Counted from the first letter of the stretch, positions 23,047 through 31,759 are shown. The stretch: 32,167 nt of DNA from Ensifer adhaerens (GCF_001270265.1 NZ_LGAP01000049.1:1-32167); one strand, 5' to 3'. Notes: generated from the letters alone by a model not told the origin. A program made the numbers and translations.

Positions 23047-24162
23047 CTAACCGTTGCGCGGCGCGACCGCCCTTGCCCCGAAAGGCCAGCCCGACAGAAA
23101 CGGTCTCTCGATAAAACGATAGGTCAGACACGAGACAGCCAGCACCCCCGCCATCGCGACGAGCGTCACCAGCGTCCCAAACCCTTGGCCGAGCGTCAGA
23201 ACCGTGTCCCCATCGGAAGCGACATGGGTCGGAAGCTTCAAGCCGAAGCGCAGACCCTGGGTGACCACCCAACCGACAATGGAATGGGTCAGGTACACGC
23301 TGTAGCTGATGGTGCCCAGCCAGACGAAGAACGGCCATTCGAGAAAACGGCGCAGACCGGCGTGCTCCTGCAGGTTGGCAACGGCCACCACCGCCAACGC
23401 GAAAAGAGGTGGCAGGAGGATCTCTGCACGGCTACCGCCGAGACCCCAGATTGCCGAAGCGACGAGCACCAGCGCCGCCGCAGCCGTCGGTGTTGCCGCT
23501 TTTTGGGGAAACCGGACGTTGAGCGACGCGGCCCACGCCCCCAGGAAAAACGAAAAAATGCAGCGGATGATCGCAAACACCGGATCGGTTTCGAGCCGCC
23601 CTCCCTCCAATGCGAGCAGGATGATGGCGGCGCCACTCGCCAGAACAAGGCACCACCGCATGCGTAGCCGCAGGGGGCCCATGGCCAAGGCGAAGATCAG
23701 ATAGGTCCAGAATTCGACAGAGATGGACCAGCTCGGGATATTGAACCCGAGCTCCGGCAAAACCACGCCCTGTAGCAGAAAGAGGTTGGCAAGGAATGCC
23801 TTTGCATCGGACACGACGAAGGCAGGGTTGTTGGAAACGATGCCGGTCTTCTGTTCAAAGACGTATTTGAGACACTCTATGCCGAGGAAAACCAGCAGCG
23901 TGAACAGGTGAAGCGGATAGAGGCGCCAGAACCGCCGGCGCTGGAAGCTTGCCAGATCCGCGGGGCTCGACAATCTGTTGGCATAATTGAGAGCGATGAC
24001 GAAGCCGCTGAGCACGAAGAAGAAGTCGACCATAAGGTAGCCGTGCCGGATGAAGGCGTTTTCGCTCAGCAGGCTGCCGTAACGGAAATGGTGCAGAACA
24101 ACGGCAAGGGCTGCGAACCCGCGCAAGGATTCGAGCGCCAGAAATTTGGGTTTCTTCGCCAT
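23047..24162 (-). CDS. Acyltransferase-3 family membrane protein (OafA/YrhL-like)
   Basis: About 371 aa and ten membrane helices. It begins MAKKPKFLALESLRGFAALA, the typical AT3 start in which the LRG block is followed by the catalytic His region VVLHHFRYG, then YLMVDFFFVLSGFVIALNYA and FQRRRFWRLYPLHLFTLLVF. Such proteins transfer acetyl, succinyl or similar groups onto extracellular sugars. I chose the ATG at 24162 (GGAG at 24172-24175); one at 24201 is possible, and longer starts to 24378 lack family similarity. It is divergent from the O-antigen-ligase-like gene, suggesting a small surface-polysaccharide locus. The acceptor is unknown. Confidence 0.9.
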   Translation of the reverse strand: MAKKPKFLALESLRGFAALAVVLHHFRYGSLLSENAFIRHGYLMVDFFFVLSGFVIALNYANRLSSPADLASFQRRRFWRLYPLHLFTLLVFLGIECLKYVFEQKTGIVSNNPAFVVSDAKAFLANLFLLQGVVLPELGFNIPSWSISVEFWTYLIFALAMGPLRLRMRWCLVLASGAAIILLALEGGRLETDPVFAIIRCIFSFFLGAWAASLNVRFPQKAATPTAAAALVLVASAIWGLGGSRAEILLPPLFALAVVAVANLQEHAGLRRFLEWPFFVWLGTISYSVYLTHSIVGWVVTQGLRFGLKLPTHVASDGDTVLTLGQGFGTLVTLVAMAGVLAVSCLTYRFIERPFLSGWPFGARAVAPRNG

Positions 24163-24543
24163 TGGGGAGAATGCTCCATCCCTGACAGCTTCCGCCGCCA
24201 TTTCATCTCGCTGCGCCCGAAGTTTGGATTTTCTGCTTCGAAGGAGGCAGGCTCCGCAAGGACAGTCGTGCGGCAGTTTCGCCCGGGAAGGCTTAAAATC
24301 CGGTAATGAGCATCCGGCGCAACTCGGAAGGGATTGGGCACCGCTTGTCGGGGCAAGGCAAAATCGCCGGTTTTGCAAAAAGATGCCGGATCTGGCCGAT
24401 GCCTCGTTTCATTCGACCTTAACCCAATTGCGCCATCCTCTAAGCCAGGTCCCGGCCCGCTCCGTGCGGTGCCGACAGGGACTGCGAAACAGGAGGCGGC
24501 GTCGTGTCGGCGGCGTCCTCGCCTCAGCAATCTCGGCGCCCTC
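24163..24543. other. Intergenic region between two divergent surface-polysaccharide genes
   Basis: No separate gene. An open frame runs through it into the downstream gene, but its composition (Arg/Pro/Gly rich) is not like a protein start. A small hairpin GCAAAA/TTTTGC lies at 24358-24376. Promoters for both neighbours are expected here. Confidence 0.35.
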
Positions 24544-25893
24544 ATGCAACGGATCCCCGCCACGGCAGACTTTCCTACGCGACGGCATCAGGTGCCGGCG
24601 CGGTTAAGCTACGACGCCGGGCTCGCACAGCTGACGCGTCATCTGGCTTCGCTTCTGTCCGGTCTCGGGCTTTTCCTCATGGTCTTCACGCTCATGCCCT
24701 TTCAGGGCGCCATGGAGACCGATCCGAGTGCCGCCAACGACGGCAACATCATCAACCAGGTCGGCTACCTCGTGCTCGGCGCGGTCTACCTGTTCGCGAT
24801 GCTGCTCGTCGTCGACAAACGGGTTCTGGCGCGGCTCGTCTCGCCGGCCTGGGCGGTGATCTTCGCCATCGCCTACTTCTCCTGCCTGCAGTCCTACGAT
24901 CCGGCGGCCTCCGCCCGCGGCCTGACGCTCAGCCTCGTGGCGATGATCATGGTGGCAGGCGTGCTGGTGCTGCCGCGCAGCGAGGAGGATTTCGTTCATG
25001 CCGGGGCCAATGCCATCCTGCTCCTCATCCTGATCGACTATGCGGCGCTCATCGTGGCGCCGGACCTGGCCATTCACTCGGCGGCCGGCGGCGAACCCTG
25101 GCATGCCGGCTTCTGGCGCGGCCATCTGCTGCACAAGAACGTCTCGGCGCCGGTATTTTCGATCCTGTGCATGTTCGGCATCTACTGCCTGCGCTCCGGC
25201 GCCACGCTTCGCGGCTGGGCGATCACCCTGCTCGCCGCAAATTTCGTGCTGCACACCGGCTCCAAGACCACCATCGGCTTCCTGCCGATCGCCATCACGC
25301 TGGTGCTTGCCGGACGCGTCGTTCGCAGTCCCGGTCTGATGATCGTCGCCCACCTCGCCATGTCGGTGTTGATCTTCGGGCTGACGCTCGGCACGATCTA
25401 TTCCGACGCCCTGCTCTCAGTCACCAAGGCGATCATCGACGACCCCACCTTCACCGGCCGCGACGACATCTGGAAGTTTGCCAGCGAAAGCATTGCCGAG
25501 CACCCGTGGTTCGGCCAGGGCTATTCCAGCTTCTGGCTCTCGCCTGTCATCATGGGGCTCGAGGCCAATTTCGAAGCGAACTGGGACGTGCGCGGCATCG
25601 TCGCCGGCCACAACAGCTATCTCGACGCCGCGCTGACGTTCGGCCTGCCGGGCGGCATCCTCATGAGCCTGCTTCTCTTCGTCAAACCACTCTTCGACTA
25701 CATCAGCGCCTCGCGCCGGCCGGAGGGGCGTGCGTTTGCCGACTTCTGCGTCATGGTCGTCATCTTCATGACCTACAACGCCATGCTCGAAAGCTTCTTC
25801 CTCAACCGCGCCGACCCGATGTGGCTGCTGACGGCGCTTGCCATCTTCGGGCTCGGTCTTGCCGGGCGCATGGGCCTGCGCCGCCAACAATAG
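24544..25893 (+). CDS. O-antigen ligase / exopolysaccharide polymerase-like membrane protein (Wzy_C)
   Basis: About 449 aa with ten or more membrane helices. The Wzy_C signature is in the large periplasmic loop and the helix after it: GRDDIWKFASESIAEHPWFG, then GHNSYLDAALTFGLPGGILM. The HNxYL block is characteristic of WaaL/ExoQ-type enzymes that join or polymerise surface sugars at the outer face of the inner membrane. The start is uncertain: the ATG at 24544 has a poor ribosome binding site, and an in-frame ATG at 24334 would add 70 unlikely residues. The first hydrophobic segment (LASLLSGLGLFLMVFTLMPF) begins at about residue 35. Confidence 0.87.
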   Translation: MQRIPATADFPTRRHQVPARLSYDAGLAQLTRHLASLLSGLGLFLMVFTLMPFQGAMETDPSAANDGNIINQVGYLVLGAVYLFAMLLVVDKRVLARLVSPAWAVIFAIAYFSCLQSYDPAASARGLTLSLVAMIMVAGVLVLPRSEEDFVHAGANAILLLILIDYAALIVAPDLAIHSAAGGEPWHAGFWRGHLLHKNVSAPVFSILCMFGIYCLRSGATLRGWAITLLAANFVLHTGSKTTIGFLPIAITLVLAGRVVRSPGLMIVAHLAMSVLIFGLTLGTIYSDALLSVTKAIIDDPTFTGRDDIWKFASESIAEHPWFGQGYSSFWLSPVIMGLEANFEANWDVRGIVAGHNSYLDAALTFGLPGGILMSLLLFVKPLFDYISASRRPEGRAFADFCVMVVIFMTYNAMLESFFLNRADPMWLLTALAIFGLGLAGRMGLRRQQ

Positions 25894-25926
25894 TCGCGGG
25901 CCGATCGCGCGAATGCTTGCAAAGAC

Positions 25927-25942
25927 ATAAAGATATCTTTAT
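25927..25942. promoter_or_regulatory. Palindromic operator upstream of bmt
   Basis: ATAAAGATATCTTTAT is a perfect 16-bp palindrome, 34 bases before the bmt ATG. It stands out as AT-rich in a GC-rich region. It resembles sites proposed for the ArsR-type SAM/SAH-responsive regulators of methionine-cycle genes in Alphaproteobacteria; that assignment is from memory and unverified. Confidence 0.7.
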
Positions 25943-25976
25943 ATCTCACTGCATTCATTCTAGCCGGGAAAAGCCG

Positions 25977-26993
25977 ATGACCCTTGCCGCCAATGTTCTC
26001 TCCGACCTCATCGCCGAAAAGGGCGTACTTCTTGCCGATGGCGCCACGGGAACCTCGCTGTTTGCGATGGGCCTGGAAGCCGGCGAAGCGCCGGAAATCT
26101 GGAACGAGACCAGGCCGGAGAACATCACCAAGCTGCATCAGGACTTCGTCGATGCCGGCGCCGACATCATCCTGACCAATTCCTTCGGCGGCACCCGCCA
26201 TCGCCTGAAGCTGCACCACGCCCAGGACCGCGTGCACGAACTCAACAGGCGCGCCGCCGAAATCGCCCGCGCCGTCGCTGACAAGGCGCCGCGCAAGGTC
26301 ATCACCGCCGGCTCCGTCGGCCCGACCGGCGAGCTGCTGATCCCGCTCGGCGCGCTGTCCTACGAGGATGCCGTCTCGGCTTTCGTCGAACAGATCGAGG
26401 GCCTGAAGGCCGGCGGCGCCGAAGTCGCCTGGATCGAGACCATGTCCTCGCCGGACGAGATCCGCGCCGCCGCCGAAGCCGCCGCCAAGGTTGGCCTGCC
26501 CTACGTTTATACCGGCTCCTTCGACACCGCCGGCAAGACCATGATGGGCCTGCATCCCAAGGACATCCACGATGTCGCCAAGGACCTGGGCGATGGCCCG
26601 GTCGCCGTCGGCGCCAATTGCGGCGTCGGCGCGTCCGACATCCTGTCTTCCCTGCTCGACATGACCTCGGCAAACCCCGAGGCAACCGTGATCGTCAAGG
26701 GCAATTGCGGCATTCCGGAATTCCGCGGCTCCGAGATCCACTACTCCGGCACACCGCCCCTGATGGCGGAATATGCGCGGCTGGCAGCCGACGCCGGCGC
26801 TAAGATCATCGGCGGCTGCTGCGGCACCACCTGCGGGCACCTGGCCGCCATGCGGGTTGCGCTCGACGAGCATTCGCTGCGCGACCGCCCGACGCTCGAC
26901 CTGATCATCGAAAGGATCGGCCCATTGCGCAACAAGACGGCCAACGAAGGTCCGTCGGCACCAGCCCGCGAACGGCGCAGCCGCCGCGGCTGA
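25977..26993 (+). CDS. bmt: Betaine-homocysteine S-methyltransferase
   Basis: A 338-aa homocysteine S-methyltransferase-domain enzyme that moves a methyl group from glycine betaine to homocysteine, giving methionine and dimethylglycine without cobalamin. The TIM-barrel domain begins LLADGATGTSLFAMGLEAGE. The three zinc ligands are visible: Cys215 (GANCGVG) and Cys281-Cys282 (GGCCGTT). Other blocks include ILTNSFGG and AGSVGPTGELL. MetH-like cobalamin-binding domains are absent. The end is a basic tail (RERRSRRG). It pairs with the betaine transporter 4 kb upstream. The palindrome at 25927-25942 suggests repression when methionine-cycle products are high. A terminator follows at 27123-27158. 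Confidence 0.95.
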   Translation: MTLAANVLSDLIAEKGVLLADGATGTSLFAMGLEAGEAPEIWNETRPENITKLHQDFVDAGADIILTNSFGGTRHRLKLHHAQDRVHELNRRAAEIARAVADKAPRKVITAGSVGPTGELLIPLGALSYEDAVSAFVEQIEGLKAGGAEVAWIETMSSPDEIRAAAEAAAKVGLPYVYTGSFDTAGKTMMGLHPKDIHDVAKDLGDGPVAVGANCGVGASDILSSLLDMTSANPEATVIVKGNCGIPEFRGSEIHYSGTPPLMAEYARLAADAGAKIIGGCCGTTCGHLAAMRVALDEHSLRDRPTLDLIIERIGPLRNKTANEGPSAPARERRSRRG

Positions 26994-27093
26994 GAGCATT
27001 TCCAGGAAAAGTGCGCAACGGTTTTCCGTCAGGAAATGCGTCGAAACAAAGAGATAGAGCGTTTCTGCGACACCGTCTAAACCGGACACGCTC
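26994..27093 (+). repeat. Palindromic repeat family B, copy 3
   Basis: GAGCATTTCCAGGAAAAGTG, then GGTTTTCCGTCAGGAAATGC and AACAAAGAGATAGAGCGTTT. It is the long form and starts directly after the bmt stop. It matches 31904-32006 (inverted) along about 100 bases. Confidence 0.85.
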
Positions 27094-27122
27094 GAAGGCA
27101 CGCAAGATCGACAAGAATAAAG

Positions 27123-27158
27123 CGCTCCGGCATCACCTGATCCGGAGCGTTTTCGTTT
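27123..27158 (+). terminator. Terminator after bmt
   Basis: CGCTCCGG (27123-27130) and CCGGAGCG (27142-27149) form an 8-bp stem with an 11-base loop, followed by TTTTCGTTT. Confidence 0.85.
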
Positions 27159-27193
27159 GTGGCGTTCCGGCGCGGCTGCGCGGAAGTCCTGTT

Positions 27194-29197
27194 CTATCGA
27201 GGAACGCCCGCTGACGGCGTCTGAGGCGCATGCAAGCCGGCAAGGTCGTAGGCTGCGACGGGCAGCATGCGTTCGGAAAGCAGATCGCGGTCGGCCGCAT
27301 CGGTGAAGATCCGGTAGAAATCGAACGAGCGGCCCATCTGCCGTGAGCCCTGCGCCGAGAAATGACCATGGTCCTCGAACAGGGCGACACCCTTGTCCTC
27401 GACCTTGCAGCTATCCTCGTCGCAGAGATAGCCCATGAAGCTGACGACCGGATATTCGTCAGCGATGTCGGCAAGCACCGACAGCATGTCCTTGTCGTTG
27501 GTCTTCACATCCCGCAGCGGCAGTTCGCAACGCTCGATCGGATCTCCGAGAAGCCGCGCGCGCGCCACGCAAAGCCCGGTGTCACGACCGTTCCGCGGCG
27601 GCGCCGCGACGAAGACGGTTTCAAAGCCGTTCGCCTCCAGCCAGGCGAGCGTCGCGCGGAAATTGTCGGTGAGCGTCTTGATCTCCGACGGCATCTCCCG
27701 CGTGCCGCCGACAAGCACCTTGTCTTCGGTCAGGTACTGGTTGAGCGGCGACGACAGCACGACATAGCGGATCGACTTGTTGGCGAGCAGGAACCGCTTG
27801 ACCTCGGCATTGTGCTCGGCGCAGGCGAGCGGCCATTCCCGCCCCAGCCGGGGAACCACAGGTGCAAGATCGAAAAACGGTCCGCAGTTGGTCTTCGTCA
27901 GCTGCACCAGCTTCACATCGGGCTTCGATGCGATGATGCCGTCGACGAGGTGGCGGGCATAGGAGTCGCCCCAAACGGCGATTTCGGGCGAGCGGCTGGT
28001 GGCGCATTTGAGGTCGACGACCGCATCGCATTCCTTGCTGATGCCGACGCTGGGCTCGGTCATGCGCGCGAGTTCCCGATTGCGCGAGGCGAACCCGTCG
28101 GTCCCGTCGAAACCGAAACCGACGGCCAGCGCCACCGCACCCGCCGCCAGCGTTGCCCCGAAAACGGCACCGCGACCGACCTTCCCGCGCTGACGGAACG
28201 GTTGCTCGACGAAGCGCCAGCTAAGAGTGGCAAGCGCGATGCATAGCACGATCAGGCCGACGTAGCCCGCGGGCGGGATCTCATCGATCGCCCGCAGCCG
28301 GGCAAAAGCGAAGACCGGCTGATGCCAGAGATAGAGGCTGTAGCTGATCAGCCCGATCGCCACCAGCGGCCGGACCGAAAGCAGCTTGCCGACCAGCGTA
28401 TCGCGACGGCCAAAGGCCAGCACCAGCGCGGTTCCAAGCACGACCGGCACGGTCGCCCACCCGGGATAGGCGGGGGACTGCTCGACAAGAACATAACTTG
28501 CGACGATCGCGAGCAACCCAACGCCGGCCAGCAGTTCGCGCCGGCCCTTGGCGACCGGCAGCCGGTCCACCCCGCCGAGTGCCAGAACGGCACCGGCGCC
28601 GAGCTCCCAGAAGCGGCTCGGCAGCAGATAGAAGTTCGCGGCCGGGTCGACGAAGGCCAGCACCTGCGCCGCAGCAAAGCTGAGGAAGATGCTGGCGACG
28701 ACCACCTTCAGCACCGTCGCCGTCGAAAACCGCCGCAGCGCCAGCAACAGCAGCGGGAAGATGACGTAGAATTGTTCTTCAACGGCCAGGGACCAGGTGT
28801 GCAGAAGCGGCATCAGTTCGGTCGACGGCTCGAAATACCCGGTCTGGTCCCAGAAGAGAAAATTCGAGGCAAACAGGTTTACGGCATAGAGGCTCTTGCC
28901 GAAACTGTTGAGTTCCTGCGGCAGCATCCACATGACAGCAAAGGGAATGCAGACGGCGCAGACGAGCAGCAGGGCCGGCGCCAGCCGGCGGGCGCGGCGC
29001 TCATAGAACGATACGATGCTGAAGCTGCCCTCGCGGATTTCGCGATGAATGATCGAGGTGATCAGAAAGCCGCTGATGACGAAGAAAACGTCGACACCGG
29101 CAAAACCACCACCGAGAAACCCAAAGCCAGCATGGAAGAGCAATACGGGCACGACAGCGAGCGCGCGCAGTCCATCGATTTCAGTTCTGTAGTGCAT
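27194..29197 (-). CDS. Acyltransferase-3 protein with C-terminal SGNH domain (OafA type)
   Basis: 667 aa in two parts. Residues 1 to about 345 form an AT3 membrane domain with ten helices, starting EIDGLRALAVVPVLLFHAGF, then GGFAGVDVFFVISGFLITSI and FYERRARRLAPALL. Residues from about 375 to 667 form a periplasmic SGNH domain: WGDSYARHL (Ser near 412), APPRNGRD and the DHGHFS dyad (about 609-612). Fusions of this kind O-acetylate lipopolysaccharide, capsule or peptidoglycan-like glycans, with the SGNH part completing transfer to the sugar outside the membrane. ATG at 29197. It converges with bmt and is the second acyltransferase-3 gene in 7 kb. Confidence 0.93.
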   Translation of the reverse strand: MHYRTEIDGLRALAVVPVLLFHAGFGFLGGGFAGVDVFFVISGFLITSIIHREIREGSFSIVSFYERRARRLAPALLLVCAVCIPFAVMWMLPQELNSFGKSLYAVNLFASNFLFWDQTGYFEPSTELMPLLHTWSLAVEEQFYVIFPLLLLALRRFSTATVLKVVVASIFLSFAAAQVLAFVDPAANFYLLPSRFWELGAGAVLALGGVDRLPVAKGRRELLAGVGLLAIVASYVLVEQSPAYPGWATVPVVLGTALVLAFGRRDTLVGKLLSVRPLVAIGLISYSLYLWHQPVFAFARLRAIDEIPPAGYVGLIVLCIALATLSWRFVEQPFRQRGKVGRGAVFGATLAAGAVALAVGFGFDGTDGFASRNRELARMTEPSVGISKECDAVVDLKCATSRSPEIAVWGDSYARHLVDGIIASKPDVKLVQLTKTNCGPFFDLAPVVPRLGREWPLACAEHNAEVKRFLLANKSIRYVVLSSPLNQYLTEDKVLVGGTREMPSEIKTLTDNFRATLAWLEANGFETVFVAAPPRNGRDTGLCVARARLLGDPIERCELPLRDVKTNDKDMLSVLADIADEYPVVSFMGYLCDEDSCKVEDKGVALFEDHGHFSAQGSRQMGRSFDFYRIFTDAADRDLLSERMLPVAAYDLAGLHAPQTPSAGVPR

Positions 29198-29341
29198 ATA
29201 GGAAAAGCGCCTAGGTGGGCCGGTTGGTTAACATGACCTTACTTAGGCAGCCATCGGACGCACCAATATATCCACATATATGCGCATTCTAAGGCATGCC
29301 CATATCGTGCCGTGCTGCGCCCGTGCCCCAGTGGTCTTTCA

Positions 29342-29359
29342 GGGGGCACGAATGCCCCC
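29342..29359 (-). terminator. Hairpin after the aminotransferase gene
   Basis: GGGGGCA and TGCCCCC form a perfect 7-bp stem; on the minus strand the loop is TTCG. It lies 6 bases beyond the aminotransferase stop. No clear U-run. Confidence 0.6.
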
Positions 29360-29364
29360 GGAAA

Positions 29365-30519
29365 TCAGGCGCTGCGCTTGACGCCACTGTCGGCCCGAAG
29401 ATGCTGCCGCCAGGCCTCCAGCCCGACCTCGATGTCCCTGCGGCCAAAGCCGACGCGGAAACGATCCTGGGCGACCGGCAACAGGTCCGACACGAACAGG
29501 CTCGATGGCAGCAGCAGCACGCCGGACTCCTCGACCAGACGACGGCAATGGGTCTCGACCCCATCAGCCCCGAGATAGCGGGCAAAACCGACGCAGCCGC
29601 CATCCGGTTCGCGCCATTCGTAGAGATTGGGGAACGCGGCAAAGAAGGCCCCGAGCTTTTCGAGGTTGGCGGCGCAAAGCGCGCGATTGCGATCAAGCAG
29701 ATGCTCGCGCGCCTTGAGCGCGATGGTCGCCAGAACCTCGGACGGGCGCGAATTGCAGATCGACAGGTAGTGCTTCATCTTCTCCATGCGCTCGAGCACC
29801 GCATGATCACGGCAGGCGATCCAGCCGATGCGCAAGCCCGGAAGGCCATAGGCCTTGGACATGACGTTAAGCGAGATGCCGCGTTCGAACAGCTCGGCCG
29901 CCTGCGGCAGTCTCAGTGCCGGGTCACGTTCCAGCCCGCGATAGACCTCGTCGCTGAAAAGGTGAATGCCGCGTTCGGCGCAGAGCTCGGCCAGCGCCTT
30001 GAAGGTCTGCTGATCGGCGATCGAGCCCGTCGGGTTGTTGGGAAAGTTGACGGCTATCATTTTTGTGTTCGGCTTCAGCGCCGCGCGCACGTCGACGATA
30101 TCAAGCCGCCAGTTGTTTTCGGGGCGCAGCGGCACGCCGGTCACCGAGGCGGCGATCGTCACCGGCAGCGTTTCCATCGACTGGTAGTTGGGTACCGTTA
30201 CGATCGCATGATCCTGAGGACCGAGCAGCGCCAGCATGGCGCAGTAAAGCCCCTCCTCCGCCCCGGCAAAGCAGAGAATGTCAGCAGCCGAAAGCCCCTG
30301 ATAGGTGGACGCAATCGCCGAGCGCAATGCCGGCGCGCCGTAGGTTTCGGTATAACCGAGCGTCAGCTTGTCCCAGGCTTCGCGGTCCGCGTCGTCGGCC
30401 AGTGCCAGCAGTTCGCTCATGGCGATGGTTTCGCTGTCGCTTGCCGTCATATGATGACGCGCCTTGAACTCCCAACGGGAGAAATGCATTTCGAGGCGGA
30501 AGTCTGGCAAGGTGGTCAT
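29365..30519 (-). CDS. Class I/II aminotransferase (PLP-dependent)
   Basis: Fold-type I PLP enzyme, 384 aa. The PLP lysine is in MSKAYGLPGLRIGW (Lys222 by position). NFPNNPTGSI (cofactor-binding Asn), DEVYRGL (Asp on the pyridine N) and the C-terminal Arg-containing RFRVGFGRR are present. The N-terminus (MTTLPDFRLEMHFSRWEFKA) and the LGYTETYGAPALRSAIA segment resemble the subgroup that includes capreomycidine-synthase-like enzymes, so an arginine-derived or other amino-acid substrate is possible but unproven. It lies 57 bases downstream of a YheO/DauR-type regulator on the same strand and is probably controlled with it. Confidence 0.92.
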   Translation of the reverse strand: MTTLPDFRLEMHFSRWEFKARHHMTASDSETIAMSELLALADDADREAWDKLTLGYTETYGAPALRSAIASTYQGLSAADILCFAGAEEGLYCAMLALLGPQDHAIVTVPNYQSMETLPVTIAASVTGVPLRPENNWRLDIVDVRAALKPNTKMIAVNFPNNPTGSIADQQTFKALAELCAERGIHLFSDEVYRGLERDPALRLPQAAELFERGISLNVMSKAYGLPGLRIGWIACRDHAVLERMEKMKHYLSICNSRPSEVLATIALKAREHLLDRNRALCAANLEKLGAFFAAFPNLYEWREPDGGCVGFARYLGADGVETHCRRLVEESGVLLLPSSLFVSDLLPVAQDRFRVGFGRRDIEVGLEAWRQHLRADSGVKRSA

Positions 30520-30576
30520 ATCGGATCCTCCACTCGCGGCGTCCGGCGGACGGCGAAATCGATGTCTTCGTCGTGA

Positions 30577-31212
30577 TCAGGAAGCGTCGCTACGGGCGGC
30601 GGCGAGATAGTTGTAGATCGAGGCGCGCGAGGTGCCGATCAGGCTGGCGAGATGGTCGACAGCGTTGCGGGTCTTGAACAGGCCGCGCTCTTCAAGGGCT
30701 GCCACCAGCGCCACGCGGTCTGTCCGCTTCAGCGCTGCAAGCGCCAGCCCTCGCTCCTTCAACCAGTCATGCAGCGACGCGTTGATCTCCTCGCGCCAGT
30801 CGCGCGAAAACAGCGCCTGCGGCCGCGGTTGCTCAGCGCCGGCAAAGGCGGAAAGCAGCTTCACGGCATTGTCGATCATCGAGACGTCGAGATTGACGCA
30901 CAGCAGGCCCGCCGCGTCGCCCTTGGCATCGCGAAGCACCGCCGAGACGGACTTGATGCGACGGCCGTCGGCGCCGGTCTTCTCGTAGGGCCCGAGCACG
31001 CTTTCCGCGCCCGAAACCGTGCCGAACTCTTCCTCGATCAGCGAATCCTCGCCGACCGCACGGCCGGAGGAAGCATTCCAGATGCCGACGACGGTTCCGT
31101 GCCTGAGGTCATGCAGCACGACCTCCGCATGCGGATAGAGCAAGGCGCTGATGGCGGCGGCCGAAGGCGCATGCATGGCAATGTCGAAGGCGATGGCGGG
31201 TTCGATGTTCAT
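30577..31212 (-). CDS. YheO/DauR-like transcriptional regulator (PAS-like + HTH)
   Basis: A 211-aa regulator. The N-terminal YheO-like PAS domain spans about residues 20-125 (LYPHAEVVLHDLRHGTVVGI, SVSAVLRDAKGDAAGLLCVN) and should bind a small ligand. The C-terminal HTH_22 domain is VALVAALEERGLFKTRNAVD followed by IGTSRASIYNYLAAARSD. The family includes DauR, which controls D-arginine use; this plus the linked aminotransferase suggests amino-acid catabolism, as inference. I start at ATG 31212 because the PAS domain begins soon after; a start at 31272 would include AT-rich promoter-like DNA. Paired direct repeats upstream (31233-31262) could be its own operator. Confidence 0.88.
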   Translation of the reverse strand: MNIEPAIAFDIAMHAPSAAAISALLYPHAEVVLHDLRHGTVVGIWNASSGRAVGEDSLIEEEFGTVSGAESVLGPYEKTGADGRRIKSVSAVLRDAKGDAAGLLCVNLDVSMIDNAVKLLSAFAGAEQPRPQALFSRDWREEINASLHDWLKERGLALAALKRTDRVALVAALEERGLFKTRNAVDHLASLIGTSRASIYNYLAAARSDAS

Positions 31213-31232
31213 GTCATTGCAATGATCGATTC

Positions 31233-31262
31233 TAGATTTTTTGTCAATATTAGATATTTTGT
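31233..31262. promoter_or_regulatory. Direct repeats in the regulator's promoter region
   Basis: TAGATTTTTTGT (31233-31244) and TAGATATTTTGT (31251-31262) are direct repeats differing at one base with an 18-bp period, in an AT-rich island 21-50 bases upstream of the regulator start. A minus-strand TTGACA overlaps them (31245-31240). Confidence 0.5.
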
Positions 31263-31347
31263 AGAGCACCAAGTATGCACCGATGCTTGCGTACCCTGTC
31301 GGCCTGACCTATCCCGAATGAAACGAGATTCGCCTGGAGACACTGAC

Positions 31348-31695
31348 ATGAACGCCGGACCCGCTTCCTTTCCCGATAAGGACACCGTTGCCGACAAGCT
31401 TTCGGCATTTGGCGAAGCGGATCAGGCCTTTGTCCGACTGCTGATGGAAAATCCCGAGCAGGACGATCGGTTGCTGGAAGGGCTTTACCGCTATCTCGAT
31501 ATCGCCTCCGAAGCGCGCTTCCTCAACTCGCTGAAGCTCGACAAGCTCGGACAATGGCTCGGCAACGCGGCACCCGCCCGGCTGCAGATGCGCCTGATGG
31601 AAGCCGCCCGCGCGAGCCAGCATCCGGCCTACCAGGCGTTCAGAACCGGCCTGACGAAATCCGGCGGCCTCGAGCGTGCCTTTCCCAAGGCTTGA
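31348..31695 (+). CDS. Small soluble protein of unknown function (115 aa)
   Basis: Begins MNAGPASFPDKDTVADKLSA and looks wholly alpha-helical and soluble, with charged amphipathic stretches such as LLMENPEQDDRLLEGLYRYL and LGNAAPARLQMRLMEAARAS. No signal peptide, membrane helix, Cys cluster or DNA-binding motif. GGAGA at 31336-31340 precedes the ATG. It is divergent from the regulator gene, so the AT-rich region between them may serve both. I do not recognise the family. Confidence 0.75.
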   Translation: MNAGPASFPDKDTVADKLSAFGEADQAFVRLLMENPEQDDRLLEGLYRYLDIASEARFLNSLKLDKLGQWLGNAAPARLQMRLMEAARASQHPAYQAFRTGLTKSGGLERAFPKA

Positions 31696-31733
31696 GTTCT
31701 AGGCGTTAGGCGGGGACCAGCCCCTCACCCTAA

Positions 31734-31759
31734 CCCTCTCCCCGCTTGCGGGGAGAGGG
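31734..31759 (+). repeat. GC-rich palindromic repeat family C, copy 1
   Basis: CCCTCTCCCCGC-TT-GCGGGGAGAGGG is a perfect 12-bp stem, preceded by CCCCTCACCCTAA. This is a common proteobacterial intergenic repeat type and may end transcription of the preceding gene. Confidence 0.8.

Noticed and set aside
24504-26993. 829-codon plus-strand frame across the ligase-like gene and bmt
   Set aside because: Its first two thirds are an out-of-frame reading (Arg/His-rich) of the Wzy_C gene that happens to run into the bmt frame; bmt starts at 25977 with its own operator.
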